Shown here: positions 25,225 through 34,255 of the stretch, piece by piece | Layout of the letters: each line of letters opens with the position of its first letter | Position numbering within the stretch: position 1 is the stretch's first letter | Source of the DNA: JAABRU01 sp050180235 | Lineage (GTDB): Bacteria > Desulfobacterota > Desulfobacteria > Desulfobacterales > Desulfococcaceae | DNA: 64,000 bases | Reading direction: 5' to 3' | Assembly: GCA_050180235.1 (NCBI GenBank) | Contig: JBFXEJ010000017.1 | Location: 1-64,000 of the forward strand | Position numbers and translations under genes: made by a program | Notes under the pieces: generated by a model | Told to the model about the DNA's origin: nothing | Seen by the model: the letters and a program-made list of their open reading frames with translations, nothing else | Databases searched by the model: none

Positions 25225-25776
25225 TCACTCCTTTTGCGGAAATTTTTCTCTCAGGCTTTTCCGTGCCCTGTAAATCAGTGATTCCACACCCGGAACACTG
25301 ATATGAAGCACTTCACTGATTTCTGTGTAAGACAGTCCTTCGGTGACACGGAGAAGCAATGCAGCCCGCTGTTTTTCCGGCAGTTCCCTCAAAGCGGAAA
25401 ACACCGCATTCTTCAGATGGTAAATGTCTTCCGGATTTGCGGATGCACTGTCTGAAAGGCTGTGTTCCTCACAAAGTTCTTTGGTGAAATCCCTTTGTCT
25501 TCTGCGACGCCGGGCTTCATTCATGGAAAGATTATACGCGATTGTGAATATCCATGCAGATACGGAAGAATCGGAACGCACCTCAAAACGGGATGCAGCC
25601 CGGTACACTCTCAGAAAAACCTCCTGGGTCAGATCCTCGGCCTGCTGACGTTCTCCGCCCATGTATTTCCGGATGAAACTGAAAAGCGGATTTTGGTATC
25701 GTCTTACAAGGGCTTCAAATGCCTGACGGTCGCCATTCCCGATGGCCTGCATCAGTTCGGTATCCGTTTTTTCCAT
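25225..25776 (-). CDS. ECF-family RNA polymerase sigma factor
   Basis: A 183-residue ECF sigma factor. Region 2 is seen in EDLTQEVFLRVYRAASRF and VSAWIFTIAYNLSMNEARR; region 4 in LRELPEKQRAALLLRV and GLSYTEISEVLHISVPGVES, the helix-turn-helix contacting -35. It is followed at once by its anti-sigma factor and a periplasmic sensor-like gene, so it likely controls an envelope or metal stress response including its own operon. Confidence 0.95.
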   Translation of the reverse strand: MEKTDTELMQAIGNGDRQAFEALVRRYQNPLFSFIRKYMGGERQQAEDLTQEVFLRVYRAASRFEVRSDSSVSAWIFTIAYNLSMNEARRRRRQRDFTKELCEEHSLSDSASANPEDIYHLKNAVFSALRELPEKQRAALLLRVTEGLSYTEISEVLHISVPGVESLIYRARKSLREKFPQKE

Positions 25777-25813
25777 GGGGTTTTGGCTTTTTCCTGCTCA
25801 AATGCAGGCTGGG

Positions 25814-26281
25814 TTATTTAAAGCGGCTGTCAGAGCGTTTGGCAGCCACTTCCTGTTTATCCGCTGTCATCCAGCCGGAAGAACTCTTTGATACTGCGTC
25901 AAAATTTTCAATATAGGGTTTAATATCCAAAAGCGGGGTTCCATCCAGGACATCAATCCCCTTCACCGTAAGAACCGCTCCTTCCGCTTTTATCAGTTGA
26001 ACGATGGAGATACCGATATGATTTGGCCTTAAAGGAGAACGAGTTGCAAAAACGCCCCGCTCCACTGTATCCAGAAAAGGAGTTACTGTCAGACAGGTTC
26101 TGTCTGCCTTATGAAAAAGATAAATAAGATAGATATGGCTGAATCCGTCCAAATCTGTAAGCCCTTCAACATAATGCTCATCAATATGCACTGTCCCTTC
26201 GATGTCTGCTGCACCTTTGGGCTGTATCGGCATATTTTCCAGGTTTTTAAAAGGCGAGTGAATGATACCTATTGGTTCCAA
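25814..26281 (-). CDS. TrmO/TsaA-like tRNA methyltransferase domain protein
   Basis: A 155-residue protein of the TrmO (TsaA/YaeB, formerly VirR-like) family, whose characterised members N6-methylate t6A37 in tRNA using SAM. The hallmarks are PIGIIHSPFKNLENMPIQP at the start, LTDLDGFSHIYLIYLFHKAD, FATRSPLRPNHIGISIVQLI and DVLDGTPLLDIKPYI. The TTG at 26281 is chosen because AAAAGGAG precedes it and the product then begins like its homologues. This is a short, single-domain form, and some short forms may act on other substrates. Confidence 0.88.
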   Translation of the reverse strand: MEPIGIIHSPFKNLENMPIQPKGAADIEGTVHIDEHYVEGLTDLDGFSHIYLIYLFHKADRTCLTVTPFLDTVERGVFATRSPLRPNHIGISIVQLIKAEGAVLTVKGIDVLDGTPLLDIKPYIENFDAVSKSSSGWMTADKQEVAAKRSDSRFK

Positions 26282-26340
26282 TTTGTTTCTCCTTTTTTCT
26301 TCATTTCGGCCCGATTGAAATAACAAAAGACCTGATTCAT

Positions 26341-27603
26341 CTAAATTTTAATCTTTGCCTTATTGATAAGGAAATCCGTTGCAATCCCGATTCCAAATGC
26401 CCATGCCATATTCGGAACTGCAAGTGATATGCCGCTGATCAGCAGAGCCACAAAATATTCCTCATTTGTTTTCAGGCTGCGGATCAGAGGACAGAGTTCA
26501 AGTCCGGCAAAAATAAGCAGAACGCCCAGAACAGAGTTTGGAATCATCGTAAGAACGGCAAAACCGAGTTCCCCGAAAAACAATGCTGTCAGAACAAAGA
26601 AAAGACCAATCATGAGCGGTGCGCCCCCGGTTCTTGCTCCAAAGCGAAAATGGGCTGCCAGTCCCCCGGTTCCGTGACACATGGGAACAGCACCGATAAA
26701 TCCGACCGGCAAATTGGCAATTCCCATTGTCAGGGCAAATTTTCCTGCTTTGGTTTTCTGAAGCAGCGGATTGTCCGGAAAAATCGTAGTGCAAAGGTCA
26801 GCCGTTCCCACACAGGCATTTCCGATTGTCAATGGAATCTGTGGCAGAATCAGCATGATAAATGCAATCCAGAAGTCATTCAAAGAGGGAATAATCACAC
26901 GGATATCCGTAGGCCCAAGTGAAAATTTCTGTCCCTTAAAACCCCCGAAAATAAAACCCACTGTGATTCCTACGCCTACCGCAGCAATTGCCGCGGGCAG
27001 TTTTTTGTTGTCCAGCAGCAGCAGCACCATCACAAAAACAAAGATGCCGAGAGCCAGATTAATGTTGAAACCGGCTGCATTGACCGAACTTTCGGAAATA
27101 AACAAATCTTTTTTCACAATCAGTTCGATCCCTTTGCGCAGAAATACCAGACCCAGTGCGAGTTGGATACCGCGAACAACCGGCTGCGTAAACAGTTTTG
27201 CCAGTTTATCCACCAGACCGGTAAGGGCAAAAAACAGCAGAAGAAATCCGAAAATAATTCCGGATGCTCCGATCACCGATTCTGTAATCATCGCAGGATA
27301 GGCAATGGCAATGGCCCCCACAGCTTTCAAAGGCTGAACCGGAACCGGGAGTTTGAAATAATATCCTGTGAGGATATAAAACAGTCCGAATGACAGAAAC
27401 ACTGAGGAAGGACTCAGTTTGTTGATAATAATCATTCCCAGGACAATCGGTAACAGGGTTCCCAGATCTCCGAAAGAACCGGCCAGCTCGACACGGTCAA
27501 ATTTCAGATTTTCAAAAAGTCTGTTTTTTGGATTTCCCGCGGGGATTTCGGAAGGATTTTCTGAATCCTTGTATTTCACACCGGCACTGCTGACTTTTTC
27601 CAT
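26341..27603 (-). CDS. MOT1-type molybdate/sulfate transporter
   Basis: A 420-residue inner-membrane transporter with 10-12 helices. FDRVELAGSFGDLGTLLPI at about residue 35 and PVPVQPLKAVGAIAIAYP are the two signatures of the MFS_MOT1/SulP-related molybdate (or sulfate) transporter family; PMCHGTGGLAAHFRFGARTG is the third. The ATG at 27603 is preceded by GAGGAGG, while an upstream in-frame ATG at 27732 has none. In a sulfate reducer either oxyanion is plausible; the family name favours molybdate. Confidence 0.88.
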   Translation of the reverse strand: MEKVSSAGVKYKDSENPSEIPAGNPKNRLFENLKFDRVELAGSFGDLGTLLPIVLGMIIINKLSPSSVFLSFGLFYILTGYYFKLPVPVQPLKAVGAIAIAYPAMITESVIGASGIIFGFLLLFFALTGLVDKLAKLFTQPVVRGIQLALGLVFLRKGIELIVKKDLFISESSVNAAGFNINLALGIFVFVMVLLLLDNKKLPAAIAAVGVGITVGFIFGGFKGQKFSLGPTDIRVIIPSLNDFWIAFIMLILPQIPLTIGNACVGTADLCTTIFPDNPLLQKTKAGKFALTMGIANLPVGFIGAVPMCHGTGGLAAHFRFGARTGGAPLMIGLFFVLTALFFGELGFAVLTMIPNSVLGVLLIFAGLELCPLIRSLKTNEEYFVALLISGISLAVPNMAWAFGIGIATDFLINKAKIKI

Positions 27604-27745
27604 ACATAACCTCCTCAATTCTGTTTTGGTTTTGCCCTGAACTTTTCGGGTTTCGGCAGTCTCTTTTCTGAAATGTAAAACAGCAGAGAAAGGAAAAACC
27701 CGCGAAAAAATATTTGGATTTTGCAGCGACACATGAAAAATATGC

Positions 27746-28435
27746 TTATCCCTCTTTATCCGGAAGCGTAAATTTGTAACCTATGCCATATACCGAGCAG
27801 ATAGGCTGATATTCCGGCAGATGATCCCCGATTTTTTTCCGCAGATTTTTGATATGGGAATCAATGGTGCGTTCATAACCCTCAAAATCATATCCCTGCA
27901 CTTTGGAGATCAAATCCGCGCGGGAGAAAACCCTGTCCGGATGCAGGAGCATAATTTTCAGCAGACTATACTCAATGGGCGTCAGGTTCAGGGGATTGCC
28001 GTTTACCGAAACCGTGTGTTTTTCCTCATCCAGATGAACCGGACCCATGCGGATCTGCTTTCCGGAAATTTCAGGCTTTGAACGGCGCAGCACGGCCTTT
28101 ACCCTTGCCATCACTTCCCTGGGGCTGAAGGGTTTGCAGATATAATCATCCGCACCCAGTTCCAGCCCCACAATCCTATCAATCTCTTCCACCTTTGCGG
28201 TAATCATGATGATGGGAACATTGGAAAATTTCCGTATTTCCCGGCAGATTTCCGTGCCTTCCATACCCGGCAGCATGATATCCAGCAGAATCAGATCCGG
28301 AGGCTCCTTTTTCACAAAAGGAACCACCGTATCCCCGCGATCCATGCAGGAAGCCGTATATCCGGCATTTACAAGATAATCCCGCAAAAGCCGGGCAATC
28401 TTGATTTCATCTTCCGCAATAAGTATATGCTGCAT
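27746..28435 (-). CDS. OmpR/PhoB-type response regulator
   Basis: A 229-residue two-component regulator. The receiver has the acidic pair in ILIAEDE, the phosphoryl-accepting Asp in LILLDIMLPGMEG, the Thr in IMITAK and the Lys in ICKPFSP. The C-terminal winged helix shows LTPIEYSLLKIMLLHPDRVFS and RTIDSHIKNLRKKIGD. The opening resembles BaeR. No histidine kinase is adjacent, so its partner is elsewhere. It lies upstream of and in line with the transporter gene. Confidence 0.93.
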   Translation of the reverse strand: MQHILIAEDEIKIARLLRDYLVNAGYTASCMDRGDTVVPFVKKEPPDLILLDIMLPGMEGTEICREIRKFSNVPIIMITAKVEEIDRIVGLELGADDYICKPFSPREVMARVKAVLRRSKPEISGKQIRMGPVHLDEEKHTVSVNGNPLNLTPIEYSLLKIMLLHPDRVFSRADLISKVQGYDFEGYERTIDSHIKNLRKKIGDHLPEYQPICSVYGIGYKFTLPDKEG

Positions 28436-28514
28436 CTGTTTTTCTCCTGAACACGTTCATTCATCCAGAATGCTTTTCTTCATGAGGCATAAAATCGGAA
28501 AATGCCGGAATACA

Positions 28515-28566
28515 GCATGTTCCGGTGTTCCGGATACCGGCGGGAATGCCGGTATCCAAAAACGGG
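28515..28566. repeat. REP-like palindromic repeat (family G, partial)
   Basis: GGATACCGGCGGGAATGCCGGTATCC is a near-perfect palindrome similar to the arms of the family G repeats. Confidence 0.55.
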
Positions 28567-28639
28567 AAATCAGCATAATATTCTGTAAATACAATTTAAA
28601 TGATCAGCATTGCCTGTGCGGCACTGCCCATATGCAGCA

Positions 28640-29590
28640 TCATTTGTATATCAGCCGGGGCGGTTCCAGCAGCACCTTTGTGTCCGGGGGGATGGATTCC
28701 GTTATCCAGACATTTCCGCCAATGACCGAACGCTCCCCGATAACCGTGTCTCCGCCCAGAATCGTGGCTCCGGAATAGATTATTACATCATCTCTGATGG
28801 TGGGATGACGTTTTTTTCCCCGCAACTGCTCCCCGGCATCTTTGGGAAGGGACAGCGCACCCAGGGTGACACCCTGATAAATGCGCACATTGTTTCCAAT
28901 CACAGTGGTTTCTCCGATGACCACACCGGTTCCGTGATCAATGACAAAGCGTTCCCCGATCTCCGCTCCGGGATGAATATCAATTCCTGTGAGATTGTGT
29001 GCATATTCGCTCATTATACGGGGCAGAAAAGGCACGTTCATGTCATACAAATGATGGGCTATCCGGTGCACCCATATGGCAAAGATGCCAGGATAACTGA
29101 AAATAATTTCATCATAACTGCGTGCTGCCGGGTCTCCCTCATAGGCAGCGGCCACGTCCGAGGCCAGGGTTTTCTGAATATCCGGGAGGGACTGCAGCAG
29201 TTTCAGAGCGATTTCATTTCCCTGCCCTTCGCAGTCCCGGCATGCTTCGCCATAGCGGAAGCAGTCATGGCGGATGCTCCGGGCCACCTGTTCTGCCAGC
29301 ATGTCATACACAGTGGAAAGAGTCTGGCCCAGACTGTAACGCAGATTCACAGGATCAGTTTTTTCCCGTGCAAAGTAACCGGGAAAAAGAATCTCCCGCA
29401 GCCGTTCAATGATTCCAATCACTGATTCCCTGGATGGAATGGGTTCATAGGTTACATGGCTGTGGCAGGTTTTATCGTCACAACTGTCGAGAATTTTTTC
29501 CAAAATATCAGGAAGCTGCTCCCGGTGCTGCGTGACATTTCTGGCATCTGTTTTGCATGTTTCACCGGGTATTCTGATTTTTTCATCCAT
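28640..29590 (-). CDS. cysE: Serine O-acetyltransferase (EpsC/CysE type)
   Basis: A 316-residue serine acetyltransferase, which makes O-acetylserine for cysteine synthesis. The C-terminal left-handed beta helix is clear from the hexapeptide series IDIHPGAEIGERFVIDHGTG, VVIGETTVIGNNVRIYQGVT and HPTIRDDVIIYSGATILGG. The catalytic His/Asp are in IDHGTG and HNLTGIDIHP. The long N-terminal helical extension (about 190 residues) fits the EpsC subfamily. It stands alone. A DUF-type regulatory extension is not seen. Confidence 0.95.
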   Translation of the reverse strand: MDEKIRIPGETCKTDARNVTQHREQLPDILEKILDSCDDKTCHSHVTYEPIPSRESVIGIIERLREILFPGYFAREKTDPVNLRYSLGQTLSTVYDMLAEQVARSIRHDCFRYGEACRDCEGQGNEIALKLLQSLPDIQKTLASDVAAAYEGDPAARSYDEIIFSYPGIFAIWVHRIAHHLYDMNVPFLPRIMSEYAHNLTGIDIHPGAEIGERFVIDHGTGVVIGETTVIGNNVRIYQGVTLGALSLPKDAGEQLRGKKRHPTIRDDVIIYSGATILGGDTVIGERSVIGGNVWITESIPPDTKVLLEPPRLIYK

Positions 29591-30209
29591 AACACACCTT
29601 CCTTTCTTATTCCTTTTTTATACAGATTTTATCTCCGTATCTCAGAGTGTTGTACGGGACGGAATGCCATTCACACAGTGTTTAAGAAAAAGTCTGTCCC
29701 CGAAACCATAAGGTATTTCAAAACACCAGGGGCTGATGGTGAAAATCTTTTTCCTGAAATTTGCAGATTGTTTCATGATGTCTGTGCGTGAATTATTATA
29801 TTAATAAGTCTTTTGTCCAATGTCAAAGTCAACTGATGCAGACAGGGATTTTGCCATGACCGGTTTCATAACTGCCGGACCAGAAGTTTTGGAACCGGTA
29901 TTCTGCTGTTTTGCCCATTGCAGATAATTCGGAGTTATACATCTCAAAAATCTCATTATACGCACTCTGACCGGGAGCATAAAAAAATCAATCTGATTTA
30001 CATATCACTGCCAATATGATAACCTGCTTAGGCATCAAAGTCATACTGGTAAAAGCCGGTATCCGAAACATATCGGAATTGGAGGATTCCGACTTTTGCC
30101 GGAATCACGGAGCAGGCTGCTGACATTTGAACAGACTGCACAATATCGGCCAATAAATTCAAAGATTAAGAAATAAACTGCTTAGCTGCCAAAAAGAAAG
30201 GAAAATGAA
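29591..30209. other. Divergent intergenic region
   Basis: About 620 bases separate cysE and the M50 protease and must include both promoters. A REP-like repeat lies at 30041-30113. I see no cysteine-related riboswitch and no small gene. Confidence 0.45.
30041..30113. repeat. REP-like palindromic repeat (family G)
   Basis: GTCATACTGGTAAAAGCCGGTATCC and GATTCCGACTTTTGCCGGAATCACG form the two arms of this copy. Confidence 0.6.
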
Positions 30210-30869
30210 ATGAATATCAGTGAAAACTGGCTTTGGGGAAAAATGATGTATCTGCTTCCCCTGCTCCTGTCTCTTTCCGTCCATGAATGGGCCCATGCCT
30301 GGGCTGCTTCGCGGCTGGGGGATGACACGGCCAGACAGATGGGACGCCTGACCCTTAATCCCCTGGCCCATATTGATCCCATTGGAACCGTTCTGCTGCC
30401 CCTTATGGGTGTGCCCTTTGGATGGGCCAAACCTGTGCCCATCAATCCCATGCGCTTTCATCGGGAGATCTACATGGGCAAAGGCGTCATGCTCACTGCC
30501 ATTGCAGGCCCGGTTTCCAATCTGTGCCTCGCATTTGCCTGCGGACTGCTGATTTTTGTTTTTTCCGGAATACTGTCCATACGCATAGAGCAGGCAGAGG
30601 GGCTTTATATGATGCTGGAAATCATGGTGATGATGAATGTGATTCTGGCTGTGTTCAATGCCATTCCGGTTCCGCCTTTGGACGGTAGCCGGGTAATGGA
30701 TTATTTTGTGCCAAATCAGTACAGGGATACCTGGGAGCAGTTCTGCCGCATAGGGCCGCTGGCTTTGATGGCGATCATTTTTCTGCCCCGGATAATGGGT
30801 TTCAGTATTATGGCCTGGCCGCTGAGAATTACGGAATATATCCTGAATATGATGTATGTGAAGGGGTAA
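30210..30869 (+). CDS. Site-2-protease family (M50) membrane metallopeptidase
   Basis: A 219-residue integral membrane zinc peptidase. HEWAHAW (residues about 25-31) is the HExxH metal site in helix 1, and NAIPVPPLDGSRV (about 149-161) supplies the third ligand Asp, as in the rhomboid-unlike S2P/SpoIVFB group. Five to six hydrophobic segments are present. There is no PDZ or CBS domain, so it belongs to the short YwhC-like group, whose substrates are mostly unknown. AAAGGAAAATG provides the ribosome site. Confidence 0.92.
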   Translation: MNISENWLWGKMMYLLPLLLSLSVHEWAHAWAASRLGDDTARQMGRLTLNPLAHIDPIGTVLLPLMGVPFGWAKPVPINPMRFHREIYMGKGVMLTAIAGPVSNLCLAFACGLLIFVFSGILSIRIEQAEGLYMMLEIMVMMNVILAVFNAIPVPPLDGSRVMDYFVPNQYRDTWEQFCRIGPLALMAIIFLPRIMGFSIMAWPLRITEYILNMMYVKG

Positions 30870-30900
30870 TAAGGAAAATTCCTTTTGAAGGCAGGGTGTT

Positions 30901-31052
30901 ATACCGATTCTCTATTGATTTGATACAATATTTATTGTCAGTTTTTCCGCTGCTGCGCGTGTGCAAAAAACCGCTCCGCTTAATTTTTGCACTCCTCCGG
31001 ATCAGTTTCGGCCGGAAGTGCAGATTGTATCAGGTCAATGGCGATTTGGTAT
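30901..31052. repeat. Family B element with hairpin interior
   Basis: ATACCGATTCTCTATTGA and TCAATGGCGATTTGGTAT are terminal inverted repeats. The interior has TGTGCAAAAAACCGCTCCGC and TTTTTGCACTCCTCCGGATC, also seen in the truncated copy at 8197. Confidence 0.7.
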
Positions 31053-31108
31053 AAAACTAACGATTATTTAGTGCCAAAATTTTTTTAACAATAAAAATGA
31101 GGAATATC

Positions 31109-31453
31109 ATGGAATTGCTGAAAAAAGAAAAACAGGGTGAGGTAGTGGTACTGATATTCTGTGAAAATGAATTCAATGCGGCTGTTTCCGAAAAATTCAA
31201 GTCAGAATCCCTCAGATATATTGAAGAGGGCAGCAGTCGTATCGCACTGGATCTGTCCAATGTAAGGTTTATGGACAGCAGCGGACTCGGAGCTCTGATT
31301 TTTTTTCTGAAAAAGGCGGATCAGAAAACAGAGTTTGCCATCTTCGGTCTCAGCAAAATGGTAAAAAATCTGCTGTAGATAACAAAAACATACAAGGCAT
31401 TCAGAATATTTGAAAACAGGGAGGATGCTGCAGCGTCTCTCACGGCATCCTGA
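31109..31453 (+). pseudogene. STAS-domain anti-anti-sigma factor interrupted by an in-frame TAG
   Basis: The intact part (residues 1-89) is a STAS domain: DLSNVRFMDSSGLGAL includes the Ser that is phosphorylated in SpoIIAA-type proteins. The frame stops at TAG 31376-31378, but reading through continues in frame for 24 residues (ITKTYKAFRIFENREDAAAS), exactly the final helix expected for a full STAS domain, and ends at TGA 31453. A single C-to-T change from CAG explains the stop. The product is either a slightly truncated protein or a decaying gene. ATG 31097 is an alternative start; GAGGAA favours 31109. Confidence 0.75.
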
Positions 31454-31552
31454 TGCCCGGCTCCGGCGAACGGCACGGTTTCATTGCAGAGCAGGTGCCT
31501 GCACAGTATTGTCTGAAAAAATTATATTTTGGGCAGCCCGGAATCTGTTTCC

Positions 31553-33421
31553 TCACTGTTTTTGCAGCAGAATCAGACGCAGTCTTTCAAATTCCATCTC
31601 CATCTGTGCCAGTTCTCCGGCAGCAGTGTTTAAATCCCCCTTTTTCGCGGTCTGTTCAATTCTGAGAGCGGTATCGCGCATGGCATATGCGCTTATATTT
31701 GCGGAAGATCCTTTGATGAGATGTGCTTTTTTTCCAGCGGACTCTGCATCTTTTTCAGCAATGGACTGTTGCAGATTCCGGATCTGTTTAACCATATCCT
31801 CCAGATAAATACCGGTCAGTTCTTTCAGAAACTGTTCATCCCCTTCCAGTCTTTCCAGCAGATCATCCCGGTCGAAAATATATTTCTGATCCGCATGGGC
31901 ATTTTTTTTCTCTTCAATGAAATCCGCCTGTCCTTTTTCAGTTTTATGTTCATTTTCTTCTTTGCTGCGGCAGGATTCAGGACAGGTGGACAGCAGAAGA
32001 TGTTTTTCGATAATCCTCAGAAGTTTCTGCGGCTGAACCGGTTTGGTAAGATATTCATTCATGCCTGCCTCAATGCACCGTTCCCGGTCATCTTTCATGG
32101 CATGGGCCGTCAAAGCGATTACCGGCACATCGCTTTTCAGTTCACTGCGGATGAAACGGGTGGCCTCAAGTCCGTCCATTTCAGGCATATTCACATCCAT
32201 AAGCACAAGGCTGTAGGTATATTTTTTCAGTGCCTGCACAGCCTCCATCCCGTTTATCACAGCGTCTGTCTGAAATCCGTTTTTTTCCAGAATTGCCACA
32301 GCCAGCATCCGGTTCACCTCATTGTCTTCAGCAAGCAGTATCCGGTGCCTGTGTTTACGGATGTCCATGACAGACGGTTGTGCTGTGAAAGCCAAAGGAC
32401 TGTCCGGTTTTACGGGAAAAGTATCTGCGGATTCATCTGCCGCACTTCCGAAAACAGCGGTAAACCGGAAAACCGTGCCTTTTCCCGGCCTGCTTTTCAC
32501 ATCGATACTGCCGCCCATCATTTCCACCAGTCCCTTTGAAATGACAAGACCCAGCCCGGTTCCGCCGTATTCACGGGTTGTGGACGCGTCCACCTGTGAA
32601 AAGGATTTAAACAGCCGATCCAGACGTTCCGGGGGAATTCCGATGCCCGTGTCACTGACAGAAAAATGTATAGTGTTCGTATCCCTTTCTTTTCCCATCA
32701 GACAGACTTCAATCTTTACCTGCCCCTTTTCTGTGAATTTGATGGCATTTCCGATCAGATTGATCAGTATCTGACGAAGCCGTTCCGGATCCCCGATCAG
32801 TTTCACAGGAACATCGGGTTCCACAAAGCAGGAAAAATCCAGATGTTTTTTTTCTGCCATGATTTTGAACATGGCGGACAGATTTTCCATAAGAGTCTGC
32901 AAATCGAAAACACTTTCCTCCAGTTCCAGTTTTCCTGCCTCAATTTTGGAAAAATCCAGGATGTCATTGATGATCCGCAGCAGTGAATCCGCACAGCTCT
33001 GCGTTGTCTGCACATAAGTCTGCTGCCGGGGAGTCAGTTCCGTGTCAAGCAGCAGTCCGGTCATGCCGATAATGCCGTTCATGGGTGTCCGGATTTCATG
33101 ACTCATATGGGCAAGAAACTGGCTCTTGGCCTGGTTCGCTGATTCGGCAAGCCATTTGTCCCGCTGGGCTTTTTCCATTTCCTGCATAAAATAATGGGCA
33201 TGTGAACCGAAAATCAGAAAAAGACATACAAGGATGACGCGGTGAAGCCAGACCTGCTGTATTTTCAGACCGGTAAAGGTATAGAAGAAATCCACCTGTG
33301 GCGGAAAAATTTCCAGAAAGGATTCTGTGAGACAGTAAAATGCGGCCATGGCAATCCCTATGAGCAGCATCTGGTATCGGACAAATATGTTTTTCTTTTC
33401 CTGCATTTCGCGTATCATCAC
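31553..33421 (-). CDS. Hybrid sensor histidine kinase (HisKA-HATPase-REC-HPt)
   Basis: A 622-residue membrane kinase. Two transmembrane helices (about 15-35 and 58-78) enclose only a short loop, so there is no large sensor domain. HisKA has HMSHEIRTPMNGIIG (phosphorylated His near 108), the HATPase has LINLIGNAIKFTEKG, VSDTGIGIP and GGTGLGLVI. A receiver follows (ILLAEDNEVNRM, LVLMDVNMPEMDG, LTKPVQP), then a C-terminal HPt domain (AHLIKGSSANI). This BarA-like order allows an internal phosphorelay to an unlinked regulator. Confidence 0.95.
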   Translation of the reverse strand: MMIREMQEKKNIFVRYQMLLIGIAMAAFYCLTESFLEIFPPQVDFFYTFTGLKIQQVWLHRVILVCLFLIFGSHAHYFMQEMEKAQRDKWLAESANQAKSQFLAHMSHEIRTPMNGIIGMTGLLLDTELTPRQQTYVQTTQSCADSLLRIINDILDFSKIEAGKLELEESVFDLQTLMENLSAMFKIMAEKKHLDFSCFVEPDVPVKLIGDPERLRQILINLIGNAIKFTEKGQVKIEVCLMGKERDTNTIHFSVSDTGIGIPPERLDRLFKSFSQVDASTTREYGGTGLGLVISKGLVEMMGGSIDVKSRPGKGTVFRFTAVFGSAADESADTFPVKPDSPLAFTAQPSVMDIRKHRHRILLAEDNEVNRMLAVAILEKNGFQTDAVINGMEAVQALKKYTYSLVLMDVNMPEMDGLEATRFIRSELKSDVPVIALTAHAMKDDRERCIEAGMNEYLTKPVQPQKLLRIIEKHLLLSTCPESCRSKEENEHKTEKGQADFIEEKKNAHADQKYIFDRDDLLERLEGDEQFLKELTGIYLEDMVKQIRNLQQSIAEKDAESAGKKAHLIKGSSANISAYAMRDTALRIEQTAKKGDLNTAAGELAQMEMEFERLRLILLQKQ

Positions 33422-33768
33422 TTTGGGTGTTGTGCATCCGGCAGGTTCGCGGGATACCTTTTTTTACGCAAAACAAAAAGGGAAAGTTCCATGCTTCGCG
33501 TCACTGCCATTGCATCAGACGGGAAAAGACCGGCCCGGAGTTTAGGACTGAGAGTCTGGGGCTGCAATGTCTGTCAAACTTTCCGTTTGGTGCCCATCAT
33601 AATTGGAAAGGGGAAAAATAACTTCACCCCTTCCGCATAGGCAGGCAAACAAAAGTTTTCGTGTATCAAAAAAAATCGGGTTTCACAGCAAAGCCTGGTT
33701 TTCTGAAAATTTTATCCCCAAAAATATACAGAAGTCTGCTTATTCTGAAAAGGTGGTATTTGGTACTC

Positions 33769-34060
33769 ATACCGATTCGCCATTGAAAACATACTTATGA
33801 AACACAGCCCTGTCCCTCTCAGGAGGGGATTTTATTAAAAAATCGGTAGTGGGACTGCTCATACTGATTTTTTTAATATATAAATCAATATGTTATTTAT
33901 AATCAGTATAAGCAGTATCATGGATGTATCGTATAACTATTTGTATTTATTATGTATAGACAAAAATCAGTATATTTTTTAAAATATAATAATATCAAAT
34001 AGTTAATTTTTTGTCAGTATGTGCAGACCCACTACCAAAAAATCAATGGCGAATCGGTAT
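33769..34060. repeat. Family B element interrupted by a family A element
   Basis: The ends ATACCGATTCGCCATTGA and TCAATGGCGAATCGGTAT are a perfect 18-bp inverted repeat. The interior CATACTTATGAAACACA and TCTCAGGAGGG matches the uninterrupted copy at 35642-35734. Family A sits inside it. Confidence 0.82.
33845..34036. mobile_element. Family A MITE, copy 1 (8-bp target duplication)
   Basis: The 192-bp element begins GGTAGTGGGACT and ends AGACCCACTACC, an inverted repeat with one mismatch in 12. AAAAAATC occurs immediately on both sides (33837-33844 and 34037-34044), an 8-bp target-site duplication. The interior is AT-rich, has no coding capacity, and shares long identical stretches with copies 2 and 3. 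Confidence 0.85.
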
Positions 34061-34255
34061 CATTCCCGCAATGCCAGTGCGTTTTTGTGCCGGAACGGGG
34101 AAAATGAAACCGCAGTTTTGGTATATCTGTATCACATGAAAAGAAAAATCTCAATCTTTTCATTCTGTTCTTACATACAGAGGCAGATATAACTGTCTGT
34201 GATATTTTATAAAAAATAATTTGAGACCAATATTCTGATGATGGGGTGCGGCTGC

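Larger units (their letters stand above)
33422..34255. other. Repeat-filled intergenic region with nested elements
   Basis: About 830 bases without a gene. From left to right: a CAAACTTTCCGTTTGG palindrome near 33576, a family E-like fragment (about 33650-33745), and a family B element (33769-34060) into which a family A element has inserted (33845-34036). Confidence 0.6.

Noticed and set aside
31376..31378. TAG considered as a pyrrolysine codon
   Set aside because: Pyrrolysine is not expected in a STAS domain, no PYL genes are in the window, and a nonsense change from CAG is simpler; kept only as a remote option.
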